From Chalara sp. BL73 (lineage: Eukaryota; Ascomycota; Leotiomycetes; Helotiales), in assembly GCA_918026815.1 (NCBI GenBank), contig CAKJVC010000096.1, forward strand, positions 23,772 through 87,771: a stretch of DNA of 64,000 nucleotides, written 5' to 3'. Shown piece by piece: positions 46,951-59,476 of the stretch (position 1 is the stretch's first letter; the number at the start of each line of letters is the position of its first letter). The notes under the pieces are model-generated. The model was not told the DNA's origin. It worked only from the letters and a program-made list of their open reading frames with translations, and made no database searches. A program made the translations under genes and the position numbers.

Positions 46951-48063
46951 TCACTCGTTGAACCCTGATATCTGATCAAACGGCACAATCTCCTGCAACC
47001 TTACCTTTCCAAGCACTGGTGCCTGTTCCAATCCGGCAGCCTTCAACATCGCAAACCGAACCGCGTCTACCCCATACCTCTTTCCCCTAATCTTCTCCCC
47101 CATACATCCAATAATCTCCCCGTTCACTATGCTTTCCTCCTCATCCATCCACGGTTCCCAACCATGCTCACCTTTCCTCGGATCAATCACCTGTCTTACA
47201 TTCATCATCTCCTCCTGCAGATTCGCGATCCTGCCCTCCAAAACCACTTTCCCTGGTGTGCTCTTCTGATCAAAAAGCATCCTATCCACCTTGCTGAACA
47301 CAACCTGAAATGGGATCCTCCTCTCTCTAAACATATTTATCAGCTGATGATCGCTATTCTTCATTCCATGTGTGGCATCGATCAGCAAAAAAGCCATCTT
47401 CAATTGCCTCCTCTTCTCAAGATACTTCATAATCTGCACGCCCCAATCATCCCTACTCCCATGTCCATACCCTGGTGTATCAAGTATCACCAATTTATCC
47501 TCCGGCCGTCCATGCTTAGGACCAACCACAAAGAGATTCAACATTCGTGTCTTCCCAGGCTTGAAGCTCGTCTTTGCCATCTGCTTGTCTAGGATCGCAT
47601 TCATCAAACTGCTTTTCCCTACATTACTCCTCCCCAGAAAACACACCTCCGGGCTCTCGTCAAAGTCCATCAGCTTGAACTTCGGACTCGAATACATAAA
47701 CTCTTTTGGATTTCGCTCGAAGAACGCCTGCGCATGCTCCAACTGATCTATTGTAGGTGGAGTGGTTTCATAGTGATAGGAGAGGAGACCAGGAGGGATG
47801 TTCCAGAGCTTTGATTCTGGCGCGTCCGGTTTGACACTGTTTGACAGAGAGGTGTAAGGTTTATGAATGGGTTTAGGAACGGTGTTGCTGTCATGGATGG
47901 CGGCTTTGTTGGGTATCTTGAGTCGTTGATGTACATTGGGTGTTTCGTGAACGGGAGGAGTAGTTTGGCTATCGTTTGGGTTGTAGTTTGCCCTTACTGA
48001 GTATAGAGCGTGCTGCATACACCTTAGTCGGAGACATGGCTGCAGCTTCAATGTCTGAAGCAT
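46951..48063 (-). CDS. MRX8: Mitochondrial EngB/YihA-type GTPase (GTPBP8/Mrx8-like)
   Basis: Intronless, 370 aa. G motifs are intact: G1 GRSNVGKSS (144-152), the KTRMLNLF region as G2 (171-178), G3 DTPGYG (195-200) and G4 SKVD (257-260). The order, and the GRSNVGKSSLMNAIL and PGYGHG contexts, are diagnostic of the EngB/YihA branch. The first 25 residues (MLQTLKLQPCLRLRCMQHAL) are basic and free of acid, which suits a mitochondrial presequence; a disordered linker runs to about residue 95. Bacterial EngB assists large-subunit ribosome assembly, and yeast Mrx8 is associated with mitochondrial gene expression. It shares a 197-bp divergent promoter with FMC1. Confidence 0.9.
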   Translation of the reverse strand: MLQTLKLQPCLRLRCMQHALYSVRANYNPNDSQTTPPVHETPNVHQRLKIPNKAAIHDSNTVPKPIHKPYTSLSNSVKPDAPESKLWNIPPGLLSYHYETTPPTIDQLEHAQAFFERNPKEFMYSSPKFKLMDFDESPEVCFLGRSNVGKSSLMNAILDKQMAKTSFKPGKTRMLNLFVVGPKHGRPEDKLVILDTPGYGHGSRDDWGVQIMKYLEKRRQLKMAFLLIDATHGMKNSDHQLINMFRERRIPFQVVFSKVDRMLFDQKSTPGKVVLEGRIANLQEEMMNVRQVIDPRKGEHGWEPWMDEEESIVNGEIIGCMGEKIRGKRYGVDAVRFAMLKAAGLEQAPVLGKVRLQEIVPFDQISGFNE

Positions 48064-48260
48064 TGCGTGGACTGGAGGTTAACTGAGAAGAGTGCAGAGA
48101 AGCCGCTACGCAAGGCTGAGGATCGGAAGTTTTTGGCGCCGGCCTTCAGGGATCTCATATCTACGAGGCTTGACATCTTATTTAATTTCCTCCTATGCTA
48201 CCCAAACCATCACTTCTACCTCCATAATATCTTCCTTCTTTGTACCTTTGAAAAGCGGCA
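48064..48260. promoter_or_regulatory. Bidirectional promoter of the EngB-type GTPase and FMC1
   Basis: Only 197 bp separate the two divergent ATGs. The right half is pyrimidine-rich (CTTCTACCTCC, TCTTCCTTCTT). Both products are predicted mitochondrial, so shared control is plausible; no specific factor site can be assigned. Confidence 0.5.
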
Positions 48261-48599
48261 ATGTCCTCCAACCCTTCCCAACTTCGCTCCCTCTACCGTT
48301 CCTTCCTCCGCGAGCTTCCCTCCCGAACCTCACGCTCCCCATTACAACATCGCATTCGACAATCACTCACATCTTCCTTCTCCGCTACATCTACGCCGGC
48401 AGAGGCCGAGCATGCAGAACAATTCTTGCAATATGTAAAGGCACAGAGGATGTATGCGACATTGCTGGAGCGGTATAATCCCGGGATGGGCATGGATGAG
48501 GAGGAGAGGGTGAGATTGACGGCGAGGAGAGTGGGGATGGATTTGCCAGAGGAGTTTAGCTTCGCAGAGAGCGCGAAGAAGGGAGAGGAGTCAAAATGA
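48261..48599 (+). CDS. FMC1: ATP synthase assembly factor FMC1
   Basis: Intronless, 112 aa, the usual size for FMC1. The N-terminus LRSLYRSFLRELPSRTS is the LYR-like motif of this family, and the middle and end (AEHAEQFLQYVKAQRMYATL, LLERYNPGMGMDEEERVR, LTARRVGMDLPEEF) are the conserved FMC1 blocks. In yeast, Fmc1 is a matrix protein that supports Atp12-dependent assembly of the F1 sector at high temperature. The ATG at 48261 begins the LYR helix at residue 8. Divergent partner: the mitochondrial GTPase at 46951. Confidence 0.92.
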   Translation: MSSNPSQLRSLYRSFLRELPSRTSRSPLQHRIRQSLTSSFSATSTPAEAEHAEQFLQYVKAQRMYATLLERYNPGMGMDEEERVRLTARRVGMDLPEEFSFAESAKKGEESK

Positions 48600-50262
48600 T
48601 GAGAGGAATTTGGACGAGAGATTTGAGCACAGATGGAGATGGGAGAAGCATTTGAGTACTAGACCTTGGGGAAGGATAGCAGCTTGAAATTTCCCTACTA
48701 CAACAGAACACTGGTCATCAGTGCGTCACAACAAAACTATCGCGAGGTTCTAGGAATTGAACCTATGCGATGTGCATCAGAGACATAGCAATGCTTATGT
48801 GGATAAAACTTGGAGCTTTTTTTTATTAATATTATGGAGGATGTACGATGTAGCCAATGGGAGTTCTGGATGGGGAGATATCTATCACACTTCGACTTCT
48901 GAAAAGAAAATAGGTGCTGTATTACGGTATCTAACGAGATCCAGCGTGTTAGTCCATGAGCTAATCTGGTTGGCATGCTTTTGGGCTGCTTGTGAATCCT
49001 TATGAAATTTAGTAGTCGGCTTCAATACCGCCCGACTTGACATTGCTTCTTCAAAAATATACCATTTCAAAATTCTGGAGAGGTTCAGAGTTTATCATTT
49101 GTTAATTTGCTATGGTGTCTCACTTCTGTACCTAGAAATGGATATCTTCTAGAAGGATTTCACAATCGTGCCGTGTCATACTTTAGGCCATTCCCAAGCC
49201 AGAGGCAGACCAGGCAGTGGCGTACCCGTGCAGTTGGGACCAGTCTCTAAATATAAAAACGGAACCTGTTTGTCGTTCTATTTCGGTGGGAGAGGACGAG
49301 TCATTTTATTTCTTCTTCGCTCATGAAGCTCCAGATGGATTACCTGAGAGCACCGCTTGGTGTTGCAATTGATAAATTAAAAAAAAAAAAAAAACGGATA
49401 GCAGCATCCGTCAAATGTTTCACAGTGTTAACGGAAGCACTCAACGGTTTATAGTATCCGGATGGTACGGCAGACCATGTATATAACCATCAGGTATTGA
49501 CAGGCATGAACCAAGTCAAAATTCATGCAATCCAGTCCAGTACCGTGCTGTACTATACCGGCATCGATTACCAAAGCCGCCAAGTTCTTTGCCATATTAG
49601 GCAGATCTACGCTTTTGCAGGAGGACAGAAAAGCAATCATGCCACTCTCGCACACCTGTTCGAAATTTAAGATCTTACTCGCGTCTAGCTTCATGCAAGG
49701 CTTGAGCATCGCCATCAGCCCATCCCCCCCCATCACACTCTGTGGTAAAAGCTTATTATTTATCGATAGCTGTGATAGTCCCTCATGCCGTTCGTCCTCG
49801 CTGTTATTGTCGAGTCGCATAAACCGTGTAAGCGCCTCCATTTCAGAGTGTCAAAGCTGTAAACGCAAACGAGGCCATCTGATTCGTGACAGTACCTTTT
49901 AGCGGACGACTGCCGGGTATAGGCACCGAAGCGAGTCCAATCAGCTAGTGTTTCCATATATAACGATGTCTGTGCGGGAAGAAACAGCATGCATGTTGCA
50001 TCGACCTAAAGGGCTTGGGCTTCGGGGCAGAAGATGGAGACTGGGGGTTGATCACAACGTGAGACCATAAGGGTGGCCGGCCTGCCTCTCTCCGAAAAAT
50101 CAACGGCAAAAGGCTCAATTGCGAGTTCAACAATACTCGCTGTATCTCCAGATGTATCAAGCGCAGAGATACCACCTTAAATCGAAGCCGGGAGAGTTCT
50201 GCAAAGTGTAGAGCGTCTCATCTCGAGGAGATTGCGGGCTGTGGCTATTTTAGGACGCCAAC
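48600..50262. other. Intergenic region, no supported gene
   Basis: 1.66 kb. Contains a run of 16 A's (49379-49394) and a 130-codon minus-strand frame (49449-49841, starting MEALTRFMRLDNNSEDERHE) without a recognisable domain. The last 300 bp are the promoter of the gene at 50263. Confidence 0.45.
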
Positions 50263-53200
50263 ATGAGTCTGTTGAGGGACCAGGCCCGTAGACGACTGGA
50301 GTTGAATCCCATTACCACGTCTCTCGGAGTGGTCCAACAGCAACAGCCTCACCATACGCCGATATCTGCGGTGTCTGCTACTTCTCTGAGCGCCCAATTT
50401 AGTTATCAGCCCACCCAGAACCTTCCCCTCAGTGCTGTAAGAGAATACAATCCTCAGCAATGGGTGCCATCGCCCAGCACACAACATGGCCACGGTCAAC
50501 CACACTTTCCTGGCAGCAGACCTCGAGATCCAGAAGGTATGGGCTCTCTGCATATATGTTGCTGGGAAGAAGTAGATCCCTTTCACGGGTTGGCTAACGT
50601 ATTGTTTAGTCGTGGTTCCTGCACCGCCTCCATATTCTCCTCCACGAAGCCAATTCCCAGGCCCACGCCCAGATGAGTCTAATGCCATGTCTCCAGCAAC
50701 TAGGGTATCTCCAGTCTACAGAAATTCTCCGGAGCCAGCTTCAAATCCCGTTTTCCATACTCCTCCACCGCCTCCACAGCGGCCATGGCAAGGGGGTCCA
50801 TCAGAACGACCACAATCTTTATACAATACCCCCTCATCTGTCTCTCGAGGATCTAGTGACGTTCCTGTGCCCTATCTGTCGCCGGAGACTGTTCGAAATT
50901 ACACAGCACCACAATTACCCCCGCAAACTCCGGTTTTGAGCCCAGAGCCTTTGCACGCGGGGGAATACCATTCCCTTGTTAGTGATTCACGCCCTCCGGC
51001 ATCTCGTAGAGCCGTATCCGCCAGTGCCGTAAGCACTCCATCGTCCTCGCGAACGCGGTCAGAATCGACCTCAGGATGGGCTCCTGGGATGCCTTTGCCT
51101 CCTCCTCCACCTGGGCCACCACCGCAAAGCAGGTCACAAAGCATGAACCGAACTACTGATCGTATGGTATCTCCTCCCACTCGGCGGCCTAATGCTATAG
51201 CAATGAATTCATCTTTAGGCCCTGTTCCGCCCACACCTGCGGATTGGGTAGAAGAAGGTGTTTTAGGAAGAGGCAAATCGCCGGCCAGAGGGCTTCACAT
51301 TGACACAACAAATGTTACTTCTAGTCCAAGTGCCCCTGAGTCAAATTCTGGCTCAAGCTCATCTGGGTTATCTAGGCATCATGCAATTAAAGGGGATCCT
51401 AAAAGCATTCGAGAACGAAGAAGCGAAAGTAAACGTGGAAAGAGGATTGCCGAAGAGTCTTCGAATAACCCCTGGGCTGAAGCTATCACACCTAGTGATA
51501 GCGCTGTGCCTCCTCTGACTATCCTTGGACGACGACCAACCATCACGAAATCAACTCCAAGAAGCTCAATGTATGGGAAAGACACCCCAAGAACCGGTGA
51601 ATCATCGAGTCACAATACCCCAATGCAAGGTGCCTCAAGAGGAACGACGCCTCGCAGATCAGCCCCAACACCACCTTTTTCTCCAGGTCCAGATCCCAAT
51701 AGGTCATCGCTCAGAGATGGGTCTCCCATTATACCTCCAAAAGCTCTGCCAACACCACCTCCACAGCGGTCCAATCTTCCATCCCCAGCTCGGCCAACAC
51801 AGTCCTCTTTATACGCAAGCAACGATAATTCAGCAACTGTTCCTATTTTAATATCAAGACCAGGAAGCCGGCAGTCCATGCCAGATTCTTTGCCGGTCTC
51901 TGTGGCGGAACACTTTTCTCGCTCAGCTATCGAACGGCATCAAGCCTTTGTTCTGAAAGAAGCAGCTGCAAATAGCGACGATGAGCGTGTCCGATTGTTC
52001 GCCGAGTTCATTGTCGCAGAATCACGCTTACGACGTGAAAGATATGCCTCTGCCATAGATTCTATGGGATCTGAATTACTAGAACTGACTCGTGATCTTT
52101 TCCGGCCGTATAGCACTCGAAGAGAATCATCAACATCACGAGCGGGTGTGTGGACTCCTGATACATCTATCGGTCCAGGGTCGAGGTCGCATAGAAGCTC
52201 AGTTATGGCCAGTACGCAGCTTGATAACCCACAGCTTCAAACCCAGTCTGAAGCCCCATCAAGTGGTCAGGCATCTCCTGCAGCACCACCGGATACAACA
52301 TGGTGGAACAATTACAAGCCTTCTCTCTCCCCAATTCCGAGTATGAGTGTAAGTGAAGCACTAGACGAATCAGATTCTAGAGGTCGACCCTCAAGTCGAT
52401 GGTGGGAAGTTAGTGACGGTGGCTCGAATGGGAACCATTCAATGAGACTTGAGCGATCTAAACGAGAATCCAAATATATGGGAGTGCCAAAAGAATTACG
52501 AGAGAAGTTACAATTTGCTGGAGACACTATTGAAGAGCATCCGGCGGGACCAAGCAATAGACATTCTTTTAGCCCTAACGAGTATCCGCCTGAGAAGGTA
52601 GGGCTGCACGAGCAAGATATATCTCCACCAAATTCAGCAAAATCGGCTATTCCTTTTTCACCACAACCTTTTACCCCAAACCCGGCGCATCTGGATATTT
52701 CGCGTCTTGTAACATTACCACCTCCGTATCCTCGGCATCATCCAGCCGTCAACAACAACCATCCTGATCTTACCTCTATACGCACAACAGTTAGAAGTCT
52801 GAGTGACTTTACAGAAATTGAAGCGACCAAGACTCGCTTCATCAAGGACAGCGCTCGAATGAGAGAAGAAAATGAAGCCGCAGCTTCGCAAAGGCGGAAT
52901 TCGATGCGATTGCGAATCTCGCGGGAGATTGAGGCTGGTACTATGACTTACGCCGATGCCGCGCAAATGCAAGATAGTTCTGAGGCTGCTGAAGTGGACA
53001 AGACGAAAGAGGCATCGAAAGCAGAGTTTCAGCTTTTTCAAGAGCAGGTCGTAGGGCCTCTAAACACCTTGCTTACAGACCGAATCGAACGTGCTTCGTC
53101 GCTGTTCGAGCAATTACGGTCCAAGATCTCTGTTGAGGCGCAGCAAAATGACCCAAACTCAACACAAGAGGAGGGTGACGAACAGCCTGAACTGCTTGAA

Positions 53201-53959
53201 AAATTAACACTTTTGAAGTGGATATTCGAGGCCAGAGAACTACTCCATCGAGAAGTCTACGACCTCCTCTCAGACCGTAACGATCGCTACAAAGATATGG
53301 TGATACTTCCTTACAAACTTGCCAAAAACACCACCAAGATCGAAAATGCTGTTAAATTCTTCGCTAATGATGCCATGCAACGCAAACTCCAAAATGAGCA
53401 AGACATCCTTAAACGCACAGAAGACTTCATGGATGTCGTCGAGAAGCACGTCCGCGACGGGGTCGAAGCTCTTCTCAACGCCTTCTGGGACATCGCTCCC
53501 GGCCTCTCGCGTATCACAGATAAAGTCCCGTCCAACCTAGCCGGCTTTCAGATCCAGATCCCGGCTGCTGAATACGATGAGAATCCATCGTATGTTGACT
53601 TCCCGATGCAATACCTGTATTCACTATTAGGCCATTGTGAGAAGAGCACGTACCAGTTTATCGAGAGCCAGACGAATTTATTGTGTTTACTGCACGAGGT
53701 GAAGAGTGGGGTGACTGTGGCGAATTGTCGATTGATGAGGACGCAGAGGGTTAGTCAGGGCGAGGTCGAGGAGGAGGTTGAGCGCGAGTTGACGGAAGTC
53801 GAAAAAGATGAAGAAGTGAGGTTGACGGATGATTTGAAGGAAAAGGTTAGATGCGTAGAGGAACTTTGGAGCTCAGGGTTGGGCACGGAGTTGAAGGGAG
53901 TCAAGGAAAGGATTGTGGAATTTTTAGTGGAACGGGGAGGATGGATGGATGAGGAATAA
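50263..53959 (+). CDS. Large Pro/Ser-rich protein with conserved-looking helical C-terminus, function unknown
   Basis: Two exons, 50263-50536 and 50610-53959 (73-nt intron with CTAAC branch site), 1207 aa. Residues 1 to about 700 are low complexity: poly-Gln, many PPxY/SPP/PPPP proline motifs (APPPYSPP, PPPPPGPPPQ, KALPTPPPQ) and Ser/Arg-rich stretches, likely SH3/WW-binding and phosphorylated. A short helix at about 520-590 (HQAFVLKEAAANSDDERVRL) and the last 400 residues are predominantly charged helix or coiled coil (ATKTRFIKDSARMREENEAA, KWIFEARELLHREVYDLLSD). It resembles cytoskeletal or polarity scaffolds in architecture, but I recognise no named domain and assign no function. The intron keeps the frame. 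Confidence 0.8.
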
Positions 53960-54404
53960 GAGACAAGTAAAGGCGAACGAGTAGAAGGAGCAGGAATAAT
54001 AAGGGAAAGATACGATATATTTCTCTTCTCAGTTGGGAAATTTGGAATGGTTGTGTATATGGCTATTTTTAAAAGATTTCAAGGCGTGATGGGGATACCC
54101 TTCTGTTTTATTTGTAGATGAGAGGATATTGTAAATAAGGAATGAGTCACATCATGATTATGCTTCTTCCAGAAAGTATGCATCAAGCCTCCTTGTGGGG
54201 AATGAGACCGCGATAATACTTGAAATTTCATACCAGAAACCTTGACACTTCATACATTGCTTCATAGAAACTCGCTCTGGTATATTTATACAATGTTACA
54301 CCCCAAAAAAACCGAGTAACGCCGCTCTCCGCCCAGAGAACAGATGAAAAAGCAATAATAATCATCCCATATCCATCTCTCAGTATGCTATCATATCCAC
54401 CATT
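53960..54404. other. Convergent 3' intergenic region
   Basis: 445 bp between the orphan scaffold gene and the Sec3 stop; AT-rich, no frame or repeat of note. Confidence 0.45.
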
Positions 54405-57400
54405 TTACTTCTTGAACGCCCCAGACACGTCAGCCCTTGTCCACTCAACCACAATATCCCCATCATACACATCCCGGCTTATCGTCAATATCCTGTCCTC
54501 AACCTTCTCGTAGTACTCCTGGCAATGTTGCTGGACCTTCGCTACCAAGCCGCGACTTAGAGTTGGATCATCTGCGTCGCCGAAATGCTTCTCGACTCGT
54601 TTCCTCAGTGTCTCAATCCCCTTCCTGATTTCCTTGGAATCATACCCTGCAAGGACTTTCTTGAAAGTTATTTTGGAGTGACTTGGCATCCCAGATATTT
54701 TGGAGGCTGGTTCACCTGGTTGACGGGAAAGAACAAGACTCTCTGTGCTTTCTAAGAAGTCGAGTAGTTTGCCGAGGGGCCTTCTGATGACTGCCCCAAC
54801 ATAGAGAGACATATGCTCATCCATTTCTTGCGCCGCGTTCTGCTTCCAGTCTTCGAGGGCAGGGTTACCTTTTGTTTCGACTTCCTCAAGGTAATGGTTC
54901 ATATTCTCGATTAGTAGGATTTGGTAATTGAGTGCCTCCTTATCCTCTGGATCTGCGCCAGCCGTTTGGGCGCCGGGATTCTCTCGTGCAATGACTTTGA
55001 GTGATTCAAACATTGCTTTATTGATTCTGTGGTATGCATCATTGACTGTCTCGCGAATCTCGAGGCCATCTGCAGAAATGAGCATTGTCTCCAATGCTGT
55101 CGAGAACGATGGAAATATTTTTACAAATCCTATGACACCCTTTCGCTTTTTGATCTTGACTTTGGTCTCTTCGATTGCGCGAATCTGTTCATCGAGGAAT
55201 TTTGTGAACAGACCAACGAGACGACTGTGCAATTTCTGGAAAGTTCGTGCCAAAAACTCTTGATTTGATTCCTCAAAATCAAGAAGCTTCCGCTCTATTG
55301 TAACTATAAGCCCTACACCTTGACTAAAACCTAATTAGTTAAATGCACATGGGAGATAGATACAATGACTTACAGTGGATCCGCTTGAATAGTCCATTCC
55401 ACCAGTGTCTGTAGTGTGTCTGAGAAAAACCCATAAACTTCTTCCATTGACATGACTACTTGCTTTGCAAGATCTCGATTAGGATCCATCACCTTCGTGC
55501 GTCTGAGATCAGTGCCTCGTCGCATGTCAGGAACAGTCGCAGCAACAGATTCGGGGAAATCCTGTTGCTCAAAGGACGTGATGTGGAAGAACTCTGCGAT
55601 GAAGTTTTGCTCCATGCTCACAATTGGGATCATTTCATCCAAAACTCCGCTAAATACTTCGTACGGCAAGAGACGCCCATCAGCACCTCTGTCAACGTTT
55701 GTTCTACTGCCGTTTTCACCTATGGGTGAACGTAAACTCTTTGCTAAAGTTTGACTTCTCTTGACGGTCAGCTTGCGAGCAGTTGTAGCGATCCCCTCCG
55801 CTTGTTTTTCAATTTGAGAGGTGAATAGCACGTCACCCTCATCTCCAGTAGGTTTCCTAGCGACTCGCTTCCACGCAAATACGGTATCACGGAATTCATC
55901 TTGATATAATGGTCTCGCTACCATTTCATAATTCTTCAGCAGATCCTCCCATTCTTGTCGGTCGACTTCACGTGTAAAAAGCATTAGCGGACTGTATTTC
56001 CATAATACTTCTCGAGCTAGGTCATGATTTCGAGAATCCAGTTTGACCTTTACAGGTTTAGTAATTTGGTTATCCTTTTCACGCTCCAGTGCTTTCCTGG
56101 TCTCGTCGATAGCAGCAGCAAATTTTACTTGCAAGAATGGCTTAAGCCGGCGTAGGAATTGGGCGCTTTCGCTCTTATAAACCTCCTTCTTTTCTTGCAT
56201 GACCCGCATGCTTCCAAGCTCTGTACTGAAGCCACCTGGCCGCCCTGAGCTCAGACTGCCGTCTTCGCTAGCCCGGGCCTCTGATGCACTCAGCGTAGGA
56301 TCGATGGACAGCATTGCCCTAAACAATGTGACCAGTGAGCCTTCAATTTGTTCAAGCCCTCTAGAAGATTCCAAAGAAGCTTCACGGAGAGGGCTTAGTT
56401 GTTCCGACGAGATAGAAATCGTGCTGAGGAGAGATTTGAGCTCAGCCTGAAGAAGCTTCTGATTCGCAGCTTGGACTTGAAGACCTTGTGACTGTGCTTC
56501 AATATATGCAACATCCTCGTTTCGAGTCTAGATGTGTTAGTAGAAGAGATGCATTGAGAGACTGAGAACTTACACTGAGTTCCACAAGATAAAGTGTTAG
56601 CAGGCCATCAAGCTCGTCACATTCCGCGATACACTTATCGAGTCCGGCATGGACAGCCGCAATCCTTTCATCCTCTTCGTCTAATCGTGTCAACCATCCT
56701 CCAGCCTGGACTCTATTAAGCTCACGCTCGATTTCTTCCTTCATCTGGTCAATATTCTTGGTATGAACGCCATCCCCGACCCAACCAAATTCTTCCCAAG
56801 CGGCAACTAAGTCACCGCCTCTGCCTCCCAGGATAGAAGCATCCACGCCTATAGATGCAAGTTCTTTTTGCATAATCTCTGATACTGCTTTCGGGCGTTT
56901 CGGTTCTTTAGGCTTTTGCTTGTCAGCTACGGCAGTTTCTTGAGATCCATTCACGGGTCCTTCAATGCTACTTGGCCGGTCAGATTGCGGCACTGTAATT
57001 TTAACTTCCGGCACGCTATTATTCGCCTTGAGAGGCGATGCTTTCTCAACAGGAGCCGCAGCTGGTGATGTAGCAGTCGATTTGGCCTCGCTATTTAATG
57101 CCCTAACCAAAGATGGGGCCGGGACAACCCCAGAAATACCGTCTGGTCCATCAGGCGATTTCTCTGCTCTTGCTGCGGCTTCTCGCAATCGCTCTGCAGC
57201 TCCTCCAGCACGTGGTTTAAATGAATTGGCAGACTTGGCCGCTTTCAGAAATGAGTTTGCAACATCAGCCTTAGACTTCTTCTTTTTGATCATAGGTCCC
57301 AATCCAGGGCGGTTGTCTTCTTCCCCATCCGCCGTAGTAGGTGTAATGGGAGATACGGGAGAAGTTACAGTAGACGCCTGTTTCTTGATCATCGGGCCGA

Positions 57401-58808
57401 GACCAGGTCGCATATTAGTTTCTAGCTCCTCTTCTTGTGGCGTTTGTACTGGAGTAGATACCTTCGTGAGTTGAGGAGGAACTATAGCTGGTGGAATAAC
57501 AGTCGGTTGCGGAGGCTCAGATTTCTTGATATCTAAGACTGCTGGCGCTGGACCGACTGGAGCCGGACTATTTGCATTGTTTGCAGTACTTGCCTTGTCT
57601 AGTTCACGATCGCGTGTATTGGATCTCTCACTGCTTCGTACCGGCAGCCGCAGATCCTCTCTACGCATTCCTGGGCTTGCAAGGGGTGCTGGTACTATGT
57701 CATCGTTCAGATCCTGACCGAGTTGACGAGAATCACCAATAATAGGCATTGGAGGTCTGCGTCGTTCAGGAGGAATGGCTAAAGGCGCGGGGACTGGAGG
57801 AACATCGTTGGTAGCATCTCTACCCCCTGAGAAAGTGCTATCTGGAGTGACAGCACGTTGCGAATTTGGTGTTATACTGCGATCTTGGAATCTTCCTGGA
57901 GCGTTTGCCAAGCCAGACATACCACCGCGTGATCGTGGAGGCAAACTAGCAGAGTCATCACTTTTGGCAAATGAATCCTGACTCTGATTTGCGCCAGCGA
58001 GGCGACGCAGATTTGCTTGACCATATGAAGGACCTGGCCCAGTGCGGTCAGAGTCCATACTACCACTCGGAGAGTTATCACGCTGTGACAGCATTAATGG
58101 TCTTTGCGATGTTTGAGAAGTAACGGATGCTGGCCCCTCAGATGTCTCTCGATCACGCTGCCCAAGTAACAATGGTCTTTGTGATGTTTGAGAAGGAACA
58201 GAAGATGGTCCGCCAGGAGACATCTGACGTTGCATCCTCTCTCGACTTGATTGCCTTCGTAATGGAGGTTCACGTGATGGATCTCTCCTCGGGGGGCGAT
58301 TTTGAGCTTGTGTGTAAGGTGGTGCAGATCCAGGTCCCCGACTCGACGGTGATTGTGTTTGAGCAGGTGGCACAGAACGGTTAGCAACACCTAGTAGCTG
58401 TTCCTTTTCCCTTGCATCGAAGCCAATAAGCTGAGGAGCTCTGCCTCCAGTATATTTTGTATAAATCTTCACTAGACTGGCAACAAAGAACTGCTTCTCC
58501 TTCTGTGTGTTTGCCTGCCAGTAATATGGCTTTCCGATGATCACCACGAATCCAACTGTCCCGGCCCATTGCTTCTGCTGTTCCTCCTCCGGGGTTGTAG
58601 GAACCATTCCGTTGTAGGACTGGACTGCAGAGACATCGTCGAGAACCCATGTCTTCCCAATTGAGAACGATCCATTTGCATTTTCTCGAGCTTTGTGCAT
58701 GCGTACCCTTCCTGACTTCCTGACAGCAACGATAATAAGGCGTGGCTTCTTATTAGCTGGGTTAGCATTTGGCGGCGGAGGACTGGAGGGATGTGCAGCA
58801 TCTTCCAT
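54405..58808 (-). CDS. SEC3: Exocyst complex subunit Sec3
   Basis: Three exons, 58808-56574, 56527-55374 and 55323-54405, with introns of 46 and 50 nt; 1435 aa. Residues about 22-130 are the Sec3 PIP2-binding PH-like domain (KPRLIIVAVRKSGRVRMHKA, SIGKTWVLDDVSAVQSYNG, TVGFVVIIGKPYYWQA), which tethers the exocyst to PtdIns(4,5)P2 and Rho GTPases at the growing tip. Then a long disordered Pro/Ser stretch, with a repeated block RPGLGPMIKKQ / RPGLGPMIKKK near residues 470-510. A conserved core begins near 640 (KRPKAVSEIMQKELASIGVD) and leads into the C-terminal helical bundles of the Sec3 family. Length matches filamentous-fungal Sec3. Both splice joins keep frame. Confidence 0.94.
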
Positions 58809-59476
58809 GATTCTTATATGAGTAATGTAAGATTCCTGTACTGCAAGAGGATATTAGCACTAGTCAGAACCGTTCGCACTCGGGCGCAATCGTGTCTTAC
58901 AGGCCCCATCTTCGTCCTTCTTAGAAAAGCAACTCTCTATTATCCTTTTTTTCTCATCCTCAAACCTCTCTGCTCTGGTCATGCCATTGCTGCCGTTGAC
59001 CCCGCCGGGTCCATTTGAGTATGAACCCTCCATCTGGCGGAGCCACGTATTAAGGCGGATTGGCTTTCTTGCGCTTTAAGCATCTATTGTTGTAAATCTC
59101 TCATAAGGTCTTTCTCGCCAGGTCTTTCTTGGGACATGTTTGTCCAGAGGCGTCCGAGTGTGTCGATGGTTCGTGGGCGGGTATTCTAATGGATAACGCG
59201 CTGGCAATTCTGTTGTCTTGCATCAGTTCAGCACTGACTGAAAGTCCATAGCAGACTATTAATGCGGCGGCCAAAATCAGGTGTGACACTTGGGCACTTG
59301 TAAAGCAGCAGTCATTCTATCTTGAATTGTGGCTGGCGCGCCGCTAATCTGAATTGGGTTGTACATTCTTCACCGCCCAGAAAAAAACTGCCACCCGCAG
59401 CAATATTTTTGTCATTTTCTGAATCTACGAGACAGAATCTTCAACGCGCTTTCACAACTTGGGCCAATATCGCGCG
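58809..59476. promoter_or_regulatory. Divergent promoter between SEC3 and the SRP40-like gene
   Basis: 668 bp between divergent ATGs with no open frame of interest. Contains a long stretch (59000-59300) with stops in all frames. No specific factor site assigned. Confidence 0.4.

Noticed and set aside
49449..49841. 130-codon minus-strand frame
   Set aside because: No domain, no clear promoter, and its length is possible by chance in this region; left in the intergenic entry.
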